Shown: piece by piece, positions 1 through 8,898 of the stretch | How the letters are laid out: each line of letters starts with the position of its first letter | Numbering within the stretch: the first letter of the stretch is position 1 | Assembly: GCF_013753875.1 (NCBI RefSeq) | Contig: NZ_SMDS01000002.1 | Location: 21,114 to 85,113, forward strand | DNA length: 64,000 nt | DNA from: Candidatus Pantoea persica | Lineage (GTDB): Bacteria > Pseudomonadota > Gammaproteobacteria > Enterobacterales > Enterobacteriaceae | Direction: 5' to 3' | Program-made: the position numbers and the translations under genes | Notes under the pieces: generated by a model | What the model was told of the DNA's origin: nothing | Databases searched by the model: none | What the model saw: only the letters and a program-made list of their open reading frames with translations

Positions 1-1101
1 GAATACGGTGGCGTAGAGCTTGTTGCCCTTGAAGGTACGGCGAATAAAGAAGGCGCCCAGACGGCGGAAAATCGGTCCGGCGGGCCAGAAGTTGAGGTTG
101 ATGCCCGCGGCGATATGCGGCGGCACCAGGCCCTGATGATAGAGCACATAGGAGAGCAGCAGATAGTCCATGTGGCTGCGATGGCAGGGAACATAGACGA
201 TCTCGTGGCCATCTTCCGCCAGCTGGCGCACGCGCTCGCCGCCGTTGACGTTGATGCCCTGATAGAGACGGCTCCACAACCAGCCCATTATGCGGTCGGT
301 GACGCGGATCGCCTCGTAGGAGAAGTCGGCGGCAACCTCTTCCATCATTTCAACGGCGTTTTGCTGCGCCTTCTCATTGGAGAGCTTTTTGCTGCGCGCC
401 TCTTCTTCCACCGCTTTTTCAATCGCCTTGGACTGCAGCAGCTTGTTGAAGAGATCCTGTCGCGCCGGCAGGCGCGGACCCACCGCCGCTAAACGCTGAC
501 GCGCGAAATGAATGCGCGCTAAGCGCGCCAGCTTCTGCGCAATGGTTTTATCGGTGCCGTGCTGCGTCGCCATCCAGCGCAGCGAGACGGTCGGGGAAAA
601 GCGCACAAAGCTGTCGCGCCCGTGCCAGACGATGGCGAAGAACTTTTCCACGCCGTTCAGCTCGCGCAAGTACGGCGTATCGGCGCCCTGGACCTCGCGG
701 CCCGGTGCGCGGCCGAACATCACCGATACCGGCAGCATCTGAATATCCAGCGCGGGATTGTTGCGGTGCAGATCGAGATACTCATGGAAAATCTTCACCG
801 ATTCCGTGCTGGGCACGAAACAGGGGAAGACGCGCGGGCCGTCATGAATAAAGACGTGACGCGGCAACAGCGTGCCGTCGATTTCCAGCGGCGAAAGCGG
901 ATCGGGCAAATTATGCCTGAGGCACTGCTGACGCAGCGTCATCAAATCCGCCTTGGAATCGTAAGGCAGCACGTACATAATCGGCCGCGTCGGATCCAGC
1001 CCATGTTCGGAAACGGGATCGGCCGGAATAGCCTTACTTTTCACCAAAACGGAAAGTGGTAAATTCAACAGTTTATAATAGAGTTTACGCCAACCTGACA
1101 T
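1..1101 (-). CDS. plsB: Glycerol-3-phosphate acyltransferase, 3' end beyond window
   Basis: Inner-membrane enzyme that transfers an acyl chain from acyl-ACP or acyl-CoA to the sn-1 position of glycerol-3-phosphate, the first step of phospholipid synthesis. The visible 367 codons are fully open and run off the left edge. The catalytic acyltransferase box HRSHMD (H-X4-D) lies near residue 306, followed by the [13 protein letters not shown] block; the N-terminal [14 protein letters not shown] segment is typical of PlsB. I chose the ATG giving MSGW, as in E. coli; an in-frame ATG three codons upstream (1108-1110) is an alternative. It is divergent from dgkA, as in E. coli. No damage is seen in the visible part. 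Confidence 0.95.
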   Translation of the reverse strand, partial: MSGWRKLYYKLLNLPLSVLVKSKAIPADPVSEHGLDPTRPIMYVLPYDSKADLMTLRQQCLRHNLPDPLSPLEIDGTLLPRHVFIHDGPRVFPCFVPSTESVKIFHEYLDLHRNNPALDIQMLPVSVMFGRAPGREVQGADTPYLRELNGVEKFFAIVWHGRDSFVRFSPTVSLRWMATQHGTDKTIAQKLARLARIHFARQRLAAVGPRLPARQDLFNKLLQSKAIEKAVEEEARSKKLSNEKAQQNAVEMMEEVAADFSYEAIRVTDRIMGWLWSRLYQGINVNGGERVRQLAEDGHEIVYVPCHRSHMDYLLLSYVLYHQGLVPPHIAAGINLNFWPAGPIFRRLGAFFIRRTFKGNKLYATVF

Positions 1102-1229
1102 AGACAACATGAAGCCTCTTGTTAGCAAAGCGCCGCAAGCATACCAGAAAGTGCTGCGAAGATCTGTGGTGGTGCCAAACGCACTTGGCCCAGACGTTGA
1201 CGTTAAACGATTAAAAGGGTTCCCTCGCA

Positions 1230-1598
1230 ATGGCAAGTAATACCACCGGTTTGCTCAGGATTATAAAGGCGGCAGGCTACTCGTGGCAGGGACTGCGCGC
1301 CGCCTGGCAGCATGAAGCCGCGTTCCGTCAGGAAGCGACGGCCGCCATTATCGCTATCGTCGTCGCCTGCTGGCTGGATGTGGATACCGTGTCGCGCATC
1401 CTGATGATCGGCTCGGTGGTGCTGGTTATCATCGTCGAAATCCTGAACAGCGCCATTGAAGCGGTGGTCGATCGCATTGGTCATAAGCGTCATCCGCTGG
1501 CGGGCAGGGCGAAGGATATGGGCTCCGCCGCCGTATTGCTGGCTATCATACTGGCGCTTTTCATCTGGATCGCGCTGCTCTGGTCGCATTTGCGGTAG
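1230..1598 (+). CDS. dgkA: Diacylglycerol kinase
   Basis: Small inner-membrane kinase that phosphorylates diacylglycerol to phosphatidic acid, recycling lipid released during membrane-derived oligosaccharide synthesis. It has 122 residues, exactly the E. coli length. It carries the amphipathic N-terminus with [17 protein letters not shown], three hydrophobic segments, and the signature block [15 protein letters not shown] near residues 70-84 that holds the catalytic Glu and Asn. A GGGTTCCCTCGC stretch precedes the ATG, so the ribosome site is weak. The gene ends naturally in TAG, which matters for judging whether TAG is read as a stop in this genome. lexA follows about 100 bases downstream. 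Confidence 0.96.
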   Translation: MASNTTGLLRIIKAAGYSWQGLRAAWQHEAAFRQEATAAIIAIVVACWLDVDTVSRILMIGSVVLVIIVEILNSAIEAVVDRIGHKRHPLAGRAKDMGSAAVLLAIILALFIWIALLWSHLR

Positions 1599-1661
1599 GC
1601 CTTCCATAATTATCAGTCGGCAGCTTTGTACCGGAGTTTCGGTTTTTCATTTCGCCAATAC

Positions 1662-1677
1662 CTATATATACTTACAG
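1662..1677 (+). promoter_or_regulatory. LexA (SOS) box 1 upstream of lexA
   Basis: CTAT-N8-ACAG, one mismatch from the LexA consensus CTGT-N8-ACAG. Together with the second box 19 bases downstream it matches the two-box autoregulatory layout of E. coli lexA. Confidence 0.85.
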
Positions 1678-1680
1678 AGA

Positions 1681-1696
1681 CTGTATAAACAACCAG
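1681..1696 (+). promoter_or_regulatory. LexA (SOS) box 2 upstream of lexA
   Basis: CTGT-N8-CCAG, one mismatch from consensus and the same half-site variation as the second E. coli lexA box. It ends 8 bases before the lexA start and overlaps the GGGGGCGGG ribosome-site region, so repressor bound here would block both transcription and initiation. Confidence 0.88.
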
Positions 1697-1704
1697 GGGG
1701 CGGG

Positions 1705-2313
1705 ATGAAAGCATTAACCATCAGGCAGCAACAGGTTTATGACCTGATTCGCGACCATATTAACCAGACTGGCATGCCGCCGACGCGCGCGGAAATCGCC
1801 TCGCAGCTGGGGTTCCGTTCCCCGAACGCCGCCGAAGAGCACCTGAAAGTGCTGGCGCGCAAAGGCGTCATTGAGATCGTTTCCGGCGCCTCGCGCGGCA
1901 TTCGTCTGCTGATGGAAGAGGAAGAGTCGAACGGTCTGCCGCTGATCGGGCGCGTCGCCGCCGGTGAGCCGATGCTGGCGCAGAAACATATCGAAACCCA
2001 CTACAAAATCGATCCGGATCTGTTTAAGCCTTCCGCCGATTTCCTGCTGCGCGTTTCCGGTATGTCGATGAAAGATATTGGCATTATGGATGGTGATCTG
2101 CTTGCTGTGCATAAGACGCAGGATGTACGCAACGGCCAGGTCGTCGTGGCGCGCATCGATGATGAAGTGATCGTGAAGCGCTGGAAAAAGCAGGGTTCCG
2201 TGGTGCATCTGCTGCCGGAAAACAACGACTTTCAGCCTATCGTTGTCGATACGCGCACCCAGTCGCTGACCGTTGAAGGTCTGGCGGTGGGCGTGGTCCG
2301 CAACGGCGAGTAG
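1705..2313 (+). CDS. lexA: SOS repressor LexA, two residues short at the C-terminus
   Basis: Repressor of the SOS regulon that cleaves itself when RecA filaments form. The N-terminal winged helix runs over residues 1-70 ([12 protein letters not shown] is the recognition-helix region). The Ala-Gly cleavage site is in RVAAGEP near residue 86, the nucleophile Ser is in VSGMSMKD near 121 and the general-base Lys is near 158, so the peptidase looks active. The ATG follows the two LexA boxes. The protein has 202 residues, but it contains a two-residue insertion (SN) relative to E. coli and stops at NGE with TAG (2311-2313). The next codons are CTC and TGA, so the ancestral end was almost certainly NGE-Trp-Leu, with TGG changed to TAG. 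Loss of two terminal residues is probably tolerated. Confidence 0.95.
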   Translation: MKALTIRQQQVYDLIRDHINQTGMPPTRAEIASQLGFRSPNAAEEHLKVLARKGVIEIVSGASRGIRLLMEEEESNGLPLIGRVAAGEPMLAQKHIETHYKIDPDLFKPSADFLLRVSGMSMKDIGIMDGDLLAVHKTQDVRNGQVVVARIDDEVIVKRWKKQGSVVHLLPENNDFQPIVVDTRTQSLTVEGLAVGVVRNGE

Positions 2314-2401
2314 CTCTGATCCGCTGCCTTCAGGCGCCTGCATCGTTTTGTCAGGCGTCTGAACACCTCTCTCTCTTCTACTCTGCGGCATGGAGTCGCT
2401 G

Positions 2402-3415
2402 ATGAGTCTCTTCACTGCGAAAGACAGACAACTCTGGCGGCTGGCGCTGCCGATGATTCTCTTCAATATCACCGTTCCGCTGCTTGGGCTGGTGGATACG
2501 GCTGTGATCGCCACTTTGACAGTCCCGTCGATCTAGGTGGCGTCGCGATTGGCGCTACCGCCACCAGCTTCGTCTTTATGCTGTTTCTGTTTATGAGCAT
2601 GAGCACCACGGGCCTGACCGCGCAGGCGTTCGGCGCGCAGGACAGGCTGGCACTGGCGCGCGCCCTGACGCAGCCGCTGCTGACCGGCGCACTGTTTATT
2701 CTGCTGCGCGACTCGCTGGGCGCGCTGACGGGCAAGCTGGCGGGCGGCGACCCTGCGGTACTGGCGCAGGCGGCGCGCTTTATGTACATCCGCTGGCTCA
2801 GCGCGCCGGCGACGCTGGCGAATATGGTGCTGCTCGGCTGGCTGCTGGGCGTGCAGTATGCGCGTGTGCCGGTGCTGCTGCTGCTGGTCGGCAACGGTGT
2901 GAATATCCTGCTCGACCTTTGGCTGGTGCTGGGGTTGAAGTGGGGCGTGGCGGGCGCGGCGACATCAGCCGCTTGCTGCGCCTTAATCGCGACATCATGC
3001 TGCGCTCGCTGCTGGTGCAGTTTTGTTTCGCCTCGCTGACGTTGATCGGCGCCCGGCTGGGGCCGGAGATCGTCGCCGCCAACGCCGTGCTGCTGATGTT
3101 TATCACCTTTACGCCTATGCGGTCGAGGCCGTCTCCGGCGAAGCCTTCGGCGCGCGCGACGGCAGCTAGCTGCTCGACGTATGGCACGCGGCCTGCCGCC
3201 AGGCGGGGCTGGTAGTGCTGGCGTTCGCCCTGATCTACGCGCTGAGCGGCGAAGCGATTGCGGCGCTCGGCTACTTTCTGACGCTGCCGACGCTTCCCTG
3301 GCTTGGCAATCATGGCTTGTGGCTGGCGGTAACCGTGTTTCTCGCGCTGCGCGGCGTTTCGCTCTGGATCATCTGGCTGCGCGAATGGCGTCTGAATCGC
3401 TGGTTTAACAACTAA
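2402..3415 (+). pseudogene. dinF: DinF MATE-family efflux protein, broken
   Basis: DinF is a MATE-family multidrug/oxidant efflux protein, SOS-induced as the gene after lexA. The start MSLFTAKDRQLWRLALPMI and the segment NITVPLLGLVDTAVI are clear. A one-base deletion near 2510 (expected VIGHLDSPV) shifts the frame. Homology resumes with GGVAIGATATSFVFM and runs to LGVQYARVPVLLLLVGNG. About 100 codons are then missing before NRDIMLRSLLVQFCF. A TAG at 3167-3169 replaces Gln in the conserved GARDGSQLLDVW. The C-terminus LPWLGNHGLWLA...WFNN is recognisable to 3415. The reading frame is 338 codons against about 459 in E. coli. Confidence 0.9.
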
Positions 3416-3595
3416 TTAGCGCGAAAGTCGCCGTCCAGAACGCCCGCGCCGATACGGAACATTCTGTAATGCTCCGGCAGTTGTCGATTCGTCTACTATA
3501 ATTAACCTACAAAAGCGCGATGCAGCAGCGCATTGTATTGTCGTATTGCCTTTAAATGGTGGTATGTAAAACTAAGGATGACGTGGAGGTCTATA

Positions 3596-3808
3596 ATGAA
3601 TAGATATGAAGCGAGCGGTAACGGGAAGCAGTTCAAAGGAAAATTTAAAGAGAAATGAGGCAAGCTGACTGACGACGATATGTAGGTTATCGAAGGTAAA
3701 CGCGATCAGCTGGTCGGCAAAATTCAGGAACGCTACGGTTACGCAAAGGACGAGGCTGAAAAAGAAGTCTCCGACTGGGAAACCCATAACAAAGACTACC
3801 GCTGGTAA
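3596..3808 (+). pseudogene. yjbJ: YjbJ (CsbD-family stress protein), two stops
   Basis: YjbJ is a small abundant CsbD-family stress protein of unknown biochemical role. The 70-codon frame has the family length and ends DYRW. TGA at 3656-3658 sits where E. coli has Trp (EQWGKL), and TAG at 3683-3685 follows TDDDM. A second conserved Trp (GNW) is GGG here. There are no indels; only substitutions inactivate it. Confidence 0.9.
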
Positions 3809-3835
3809 TTCCCCCGTTCAGACCGATCTGAACAG

Positions 3836-3857
3836 ACGGCACAGGGAAGTGCCGTTT
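3836..3857 (+). terminator. Stem-loop between yjbJ and zur
   Basis: ACGGCAC and GTGCCGT form a perfect 7-bp stem around AGGGAA, followed by only two T. It sits between the convergent yjbJ and zur and overlaps the zur stop codon. The short T tract makes termination uncertain. Confidence 0.5.
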
Positions 3858-4377
3858 AGCCTATTTTCCCGCGCTTTTTCCCTTCTGTCTCATGGTCATG
3901 GCTACAGCAGTCGTGATGCGTGCAGGCTTCCACTTCCGTACAGGCAACGCACAGCCCATGCGCCTCTATCACGCTGTGTCGTAGCGTAAACTGCACCTCG
4001 CCAGCCAGACTGCCAATGATCTTCTCAACGCCTTGCGCCTGCTTTTCCGTTACCGCCGCACAGCGATCGCACACCAGCATCACCGACGTATGTGCGGGCG
4101 CTTCAAAGTGATGACAAACCACATAGCTGTTGTTTAACTCCACGCGATGGATAAAGCCCTGCTTCAGGAGAAAATCGAGCGCGCGATAGACCGTGGGCGG
4201 TTTCGCCTGCGGCTCGCTGGCGCGTAGCCGACCCAGCAGATCATAGGCACTAATCGACCCGTGCTGCATCGCCATCAGGCGCAGCACTTCGGCGCGCTGC
4301 GTCGTCAGGCGCACCCCGCGCTGCAGGCACAGCTTCTCTGCCTGGGTCATGATTTGCTCTGGCGTCATTGTCGACAT
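3856..4377 (-). CDS. zur: Zinc uptake regulator Zur
   Basis: Fur-family repressor of zinc uptake genes, active as a Zn-bound dimer. The 173 residues are close to the E. coli length. The winged helix includes AKPPTVYRALDFLL near residues 59-72. Metal ligands are visible: the CDRC pair, HSVIEAHGLCVAC, and a His/Cys-rich tail (CTHHDCCSHDHE). A ribosome site GGGAG lies just upstream of the chosen ATG; an in-frame ATG three codons in is an alternative. A Zur-like operator lies 26 bases upstream, which suggests autoregulation. Intact. Confidence 0.94.
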   Translation of the reverse strand: MSTMTPEQIMTQAEKLCLQRGVRLTTQRAEVLRLMAMQHGSISAYDLLGRLRASEPQAKPPTVYRALDFLLKQGFIHRVELNNSYVVCHHFEAPAHTSVMLVCDRCAAVTEKQAQGVEKIIGSLAGEVQFTLRHSVIEAHGLCVACTEVEACTHHDCCSHDHETEGKKRGKIG

Positions 4378-4402
4378 AGTGACTTCTCCCCAGGAAACGA
4401 GA

Positions 4403-4417
4403 TGTTATTCTATCACA
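4403..4417 (-). promoter_or_regulatory. Zur-like operator upstream of zur
   Basis: TGTTATTCTATCACA matches the Zur palindrome TGTTATANTATAACA at 12 of 14 defined positions and resembles the operator in the E. coli znu intergenic region. It lies 26 bases upstream of the zur start, in promoter position. Autoregulation of zur is inference. Confidence 0.55.
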
Positions 4418-4823
4418 ATAAATTTGCTCGCGCTGGCGCAGCTGCTTTTTTGCCACAGCTTTGATTTCCGCTTTTATTTTCATCGGATTAACGGCGAAAA
4501 ACGCAGCCAGGCCTGAGATGCACCCATCAGATAGGGTCAGACTAATTAAGATAATTGTTAACATAACCGACATATTTCTTTAAAAATCAATAGTTTAAGC
4601 ACTAATGTTCAATGGGCTTTAAGCAACCACTGGCCTTGATTTCCTTTATGAAGACCCCGCAAAACAATAAAAGCGTCGTTTTGCAGCAAAAGCATCCAAT
4701 CCGGCGAATAAGAATGCTGTTTTGACTGAACTCACAGCAATGAATTGTTAGCCAGCGTTCACAATATCGCTAACAACAAATTCTGGTGATAAATGTTTTC
4801 CCGATCAAGGTGATGGCAGACAA
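4418..4823. other. AT-richer intergenic stretch, no gene recognised
   Basis: About 400 bases between divergent zur and the TraF-like gene. In E. coli this interval carries yjbL and yjbM before dusA, but I see no trace of them. Short open stretches exist on the minus strand but have no recognisable protein. It presumably holds the upstream promoter of the TraF-like gene. Confidence 0.4.
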
Positions 4824-6070
4824 ATGGCAAATAAACACTCCCGGCGCGCTACGCTTTTATATCCGCTTGTTTTGAATTCGGTTTTCATTTCCTCTTCGGC
4901 CTTCGCAGTAGGTACCTGGTACAACACGCGCAATGACGCGATGGACGGCACCGGCGTCGCCTCCTCGACCTATGGCTCAGCGGTACTGGCGAACCCGGCG
5001 CTGATGACGCGGGCGCAGCCGGAAAACAACGTGGCAATTATTTTTCTCTTTGCCGGTTTGCAGATCACGGATAAAGACAACAAGATGGTGGATAAGGTCG
5101 ATGACATCAGCGACACCGTCGATCGCTACAAAGACGTCATCAACAACCTGACCTGTCGCGACTACCTGAACGGCTATCCGCAGCTGAAAGCGGCGTCTGC
5201 CGATGTGGCGGACCAACTGCGCGGGCAACAAAGCTAACGCCAACGCGGGTGTGGCGCTGGCGGTAACTATGCCCAACGAGACGCTGCCATTCGCCTTTAT
5301 CACCAAAGCCTACGGCACGGTGCATCTGCGCGCTGACGTCGCGCAGAGCGATATCGCCTACCTTGATGGTGTGGCCAACGGCACTACTATTCCCGCGCTG
5401 GGCAACCAGAATAACCTGCGCTCCAGCGCTCACGGCCTTTCTGCGCTGGTCACCGACTACGGCGTCGCGGTGGCGCACGAATTTAGCGTAGCGGGCCATC
5501 CGGTTTCGCTGGGCGTGACGCCGAAGATCCAGAAAACCTGGCTCTATAACTATTCCGCCAGCATCTACAACTACGACAAGAATGACTTTAACGGCAGCCG
5601 CTACCGCAACGACAATACTGGCTTTTAACATCGATGCCGGCTTAGCGACGCCGCTGGGCGACAACTGGACGCTGGGCGTTACTGGCCTGAATCTGGTGTC
5701 GCGCGATTTGCAGACCAAAGAGACCAACAGCTATCGTGATACCTATCAGATCCGTCCGCTGGTGACGTCTGGCCTGTCATGGAGCAGCGGGCCGTTTACC
5801 GCCGCGCTGGACGTGGATTTAACGGAGACGAAGCGTTTTAAGTCGCAGGCGAATAGCCAGTACGCGGGCGTCGGCGGCGAATGTCGCGTGCTGGACTGGC
5901 TGGCGCTGTACGCCGGCTACCGCGCGGATATGAAATCGGCCGATGAGAATGTCTTCACCGCTGGCTTCGGCCTGGCGCTGTTCAACAATGCGGTGCATCT
6001 GGATTTGGCCGTCTCGGTGGGCGACAACAATACCTGGGGCGCGATGATGCAGCTCGGCTTTAATTTCTGA
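4824..6070 (+). pseudogene. TraF-like outer membrane beta-barrel protein, two frameshifts
   Basis: This resembles the plasmid-transfer TraF-like outer membrane family: after a signal peptide ending SSSAFAVGTWYNTRNDAM comes the family motif with GSAVLANPALM. The C-terminus YAGYRADMKSADENVFTAGFG...MMQLGFNF is a typical barrel end with terminal Phe. The frame shifts near 5210-5230 (LRGQQS to GNKANANAGVALAV) and again near 5615-5635 (RNDNT to AFNIDAGLATPLG). Reading through both gives about 415 residues, so only indels disrupt it. The role in chromosomal homologues is unknown to me. Confidence 0.75.
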
Positions 6071-6179
6071 TCGGCCTTGCCATCGGGGAGAAATCGGGCA
6101 ACGCGCAATCGCCCGGCACCCCGTAAATGTGTTATCCTTGCGCAGATTATCACCACCCTTAACGGATTTTCTGCGCTTC

Positions 6180-7175
6180 ATGAGCAACTCTTTTTCCTCG
6201 CAATGCTTTTCCATCGCGCCCATGCTCGACTGGACCGACAGATACTGTCGCTATTTTCATCGTCAGCTGACCGGCGATACGCTGCTCTACACAGAAATGG
6301 TGACCTCGGGCGCCATTATTCACGGCAAGGGCGACTATCTGGCCTACAGCGAGGCGGAGCATCCGGTTGCGCTGCAGCTGGGTGGCAGCGATCCGGCGGC
6401 GCTGGCGCAGTGCGCGAAGCTGGCGCAGGCGCGCGGCTACGATGAAATCAACCTTAACGTCGGTTGCCCGTCGGACCGCGTGCAAAACGGCCGTTTCGGC
6501 GCCTGCCTGATGGGTGAAGCGTCGCTGGTCGCCGAGTGTATCGACGCTATGCGTCAGGTCGTCGATATTCCGGTAACGGTCAAAACCCGCATCGGCATTG
6601 ACGAGCAGGACAGCTATGCATTTTTAGTCGATTTCGTCTCTACCGTGGCGCAGCGCGGCGGCTGCGATACCTTTATTATTCACGCGCGCAAAGCCTGGCT
6701 CTCCGGCCTCAGTCCAAAAGAGAACCGCGAGATCCCGCCACTCGACTACCCGCGCGTCTACCAGCTCAAGCGCGATTTCCCGCAGCTGACCATCGCCATT
6801 AACGGTGGGGTAAAGTCGCTGGAAGAGTCCAAAACGCACCTGCAGCATCTGGACGGCGTGATGATGGGGCGCGAAGCGTATCAGAATCCCGGCCTGCTGG
6901 CGCAGGTGGACCGCGAGCTGTTCGGCCGCGATACGCCGGCCGTTGATCCGGTGGTGGCGGTGCGCGCCATGTACCCTTATATCGAAGCGGAGCTGGCGAA
7001 GGGCACCTATCTGGGCCATATCACACGCCATATGCTCGGTCTGTTCCAGGGGATTCCCGGCGCGCGCCAGTGGCGTCGACACCTGAGCGAGAACGCCCAC
7101 AAGCCGGGCGCCGGCGTGCGTGTGCTCGAAGCGGCGCTGGCGCTGGTGGCTGACAAGAAGCCCGACCGCCCGTAA
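6180..7175 (+). CDS. dusA: tRNA-dihydrouridine synthase A
   Basis: FMN-dependent enzyme that reduces uridine to dihydrouridine in the D-loop of tRNA (positions 20/20a). The 331-residue TIM-barrel protein starts [20 protein letters not shown]. It has the catalytic Cys in the [20 protein letters not shown] block near residue 90, the substrate Lys/Arg region VKTRIGID, and the C-terminal FMN-phosphate motif [13 protein letters not shown] chose the ATG at MSNS because upstream codons are not family-like. Intact, in its usual place upstream of pspG. Confidence 0.95.
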   Translation: MSNSFSSQCFSIAPMLDWTDRYCRYFHRQLTGDTLLYTEMVTSGAIIHGKGDYLAYSEAEHPVALQLGGSDPAALAQCAKLAQARGYDEINLNVGCPSDRVQNGRFGACLMGEASLVAECIDAMRQVVDIPVTVKTRIGIDEQDSYAFLVDFVSTVAQRGGCDTFIIHARKAWLSGLSPKENREIPPLDYPRVYQLKRDFPQLTIAINGGVKSLEESKTHLQHLDGVMMGREAYQNPGLLAQVDRELFGRDTPAVDPVVAVRAMYPYIEAELAKGTYLGHITRHMLGLFQGIPGARQWRRHLSENAHKPGAGVRVLEAALALVADKKPDRP

Positions 7176-7278
7176 AGCCAGCCCGCAAGCTGTTTTTTTA
7201 CACCATAAAACGGCGAATTTCACTATCTCTTCCCGCGGCGCGCAGGCTATTTATGCTAGATATCAGTGCTTTATAATA

Positions 7279-7293
7279 TGGCACGCTTCTTGT
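7279..7293 (+). promoter_or_regulatory. Sigma-54 promoter of pspG
   Basis: TGGCAC-N5-TTGT matches the sigma-54 -24/-12 consensus (TGGCAC-N5-TTGCA). It lies 51 bases upstream of the pspG start. In E. coli pspG is transcribed by sigma-54 RNA polymerase with the activator PspF and IHF; the sequence keeps that arrangement. Confidence 0.88.
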
Positions 7294-7343
7294 AATAACG
7301 CTGTTGAAATAACAAAAGTTGCCATAACAAGAGGAGTTGCCAA

Positions 7344-7610
7344 GTGGAAATTTTATTCTTTCTAAGCTTTTTTGTGATGCTGATGGTCACCGGCGTCTCG
7401 CTGCTGGGGGTACTGGCGGCGCTGCTGGTAGCAACGGCGCTGATGATGGTCGGCGGGCTGTTCGTTTTTATAATCAAACTTTTGCCGTGGCTGCTGCTGG
7501 CGCTGGCCGCCGTCTGGCTTTATCGCACCGTCGCCGGCGACGATCGCGTACGCGCACAGCGGAAGCTGCGCTGCAAAATCAGCAGGTTAGATCGCCGTCG
7601 CGGCTATTAA
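7344..7610 (+). CDS. pspG: Phage shock protein G
   Basis: Small inner-membrane effector of the phage-shock (envelope stress) response. The 88-residue protein begins at GTG after a GAGGAG ribosome site. It contains the family segments FFVMLMVTGVSLLG and IKLLPWLLLALAAVWL, giving two membrane helices. The C-terminal basic tail is a few residues longer than in E. coli (about 80). It is a single gene under the sigma-54 promoter upstream and convergent with qor. Confidence 0.92.
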   Translation: MEILFFLSFFVMLMVTGVSLLGVLAALLVATALMMVGGLFVFIIKLLPWLLLALAAVWLYRTVAGDDRVRAQRKLRCKISRLDRRRGY

Positions 7611-7764
7611 TTGCGGGCGCGATCACAGAGTGACAGATTGCTTATGCCGGTTTTGCAATTAAACATATTATTTACTTATGATGTTTTCTGCCAAGATGGT
7701 CGCCGTTGAGTCGACATGAATTCATCGCCGCTGTCCCTACACCAGCGCAAACGATAAAAGAAAA

Positions 7765-7786
7765 GGGGCTTCCTTCGGGAAGCCCC
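7765..7786. terminator. UUCG-capped terminator between pspG and qor
   Basis: GGGGCTTCC and GGAAGCCCC form a perfect 9-bp stem around the tetraloop TTCG. On the minus strand it is followed by TTTTCTTTT, so it is best suited to end qor transcription; on the plus strand the T tract is short. Confidence 0.85.
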
Positions 7787-7801
7787 ATTTGCATTCTGGC
7801 C

Positions 7802-8791
7802 TCAGGGGATTAGCAGGCTGGAGCCCTGCGTGCTGTGGCTCTCCAGCGTCTGATGCGTCCGCGCTGCCTTTTTCAACAGTAATTTCTGCGGCTCAGGCAC
7901 CTCGATCTTGATAGCGCCGCTGGCCAGCAGCGAGAAGAGATCGTTGCTTGCCTGCTCCAGCTCTTCACGATTGGTGATATAGCCGTAGAGCGACGGCCGC
8001 GTCACGAACAGCGAGCCTTTTTAATTAAGAATGTTTAAATCAATGCCGGTCACCGGTCTGGAAGCATTACCAAAATTCACCATCAGTCCCTGGCGGCGCA
8101 GCGAATCCAGCGACGCTTCCCAGGTGTCTTTGCCCACCGAGTCGTAAACCACCGCCTTTTTTGCCGTCGGTCAGCTGGCTGACGCGCTCGGCGATATTCT
8201 CTTCACGGTACACGGTAATTAATGGTTGCCTAGGCACCCGCCGTTTTCGCGCGCTCCGCCTTTTCCGCCGAGCCGACGGTGCCGATCAGGTGCGCGCTGA
8301 GCGCCTTCGCCCACTGACAGGCGATCAGGCCGACGCCGCCGGCCGCGGCGTGGAACAGAAACAGCTCATCCGGCTTCACCTGATAGGTCTGGCGCAGCAG
8401 ATAGTGCACCGTCAGCCCCTTAAGAAAGCTGGCGGCCGCCTGTTCGAAGCTGATGGCGTCCGGCAGTAGCATCAGACGATCCTCCGCCACGTTATGCTGC
8501 TCGCTGTAGGCGCCCAGCGCCGCCTGGCAGTAGATCACGCGATCGCCCGGCTTGAAGTGCGTCACCTCGGCGCCCACGCGCTTCACTACGCCCGCCGCCT
8601 CGGTGCCGAATCCGGAAGGCAGGCTGGCGACCGGATAGAGCTCGCTGCGTATATTAGGTATCGATATATTTGATGCCGATAGCCCGGTTTTCGACCTGTA
8701 CTTCGCGTTCAGCAGGATCGGCGGGATCGACCTCTACCCATTGCAATACCTTAGGTCCGCCCGGCGCGGTGAACTGAATACGCTTTGCCAT
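7802..8791 (-). pseudogene. qor: Quinone oxidoreductase Qor, broken
   Basis: Qor is a zeta-crystallin-type NADPH:quinone reductase of the medium-chain dehydrogenase family. The full length of about 327 codons is present but has four lesions. An inserted A near 8655 turns IDTYIR into a TAA. TAG at 8230-8232 replaces the Trp of AGAWQVINY. An extra A in a run near 8160 shifts the frame at DGKKAVVYD. A TAA replaces Gln in LNQKGSLYVTRP near 8027. The nucleotide-binding motif FHAAAGGVGLIACQWAKAL is still readable. Confidence 0.92.
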
Positions 8792-8898
8792 TTTTACTCC
8801 AGTGATTGTTCAACTGATTGTTCAACATGAGGCGTGAGAGGCGCGCCGCCATAAGGTATACTGGCGCGTCCCCTCAGAAGATCGGTATTGCACTCGCT

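Noticed and set aside
1714..2514. A 266-codon minus-strand frame over lexA and dinF
   Set aside because: Antisense to lexA, with no ribosome site or known domain.
2530..2536. TAG in the sequence GATCTAGGT of dinF as a premature stop
   Set aside because: It is out of frame with the dinF protein; the real lesion there is a one-base deletion just upstream.
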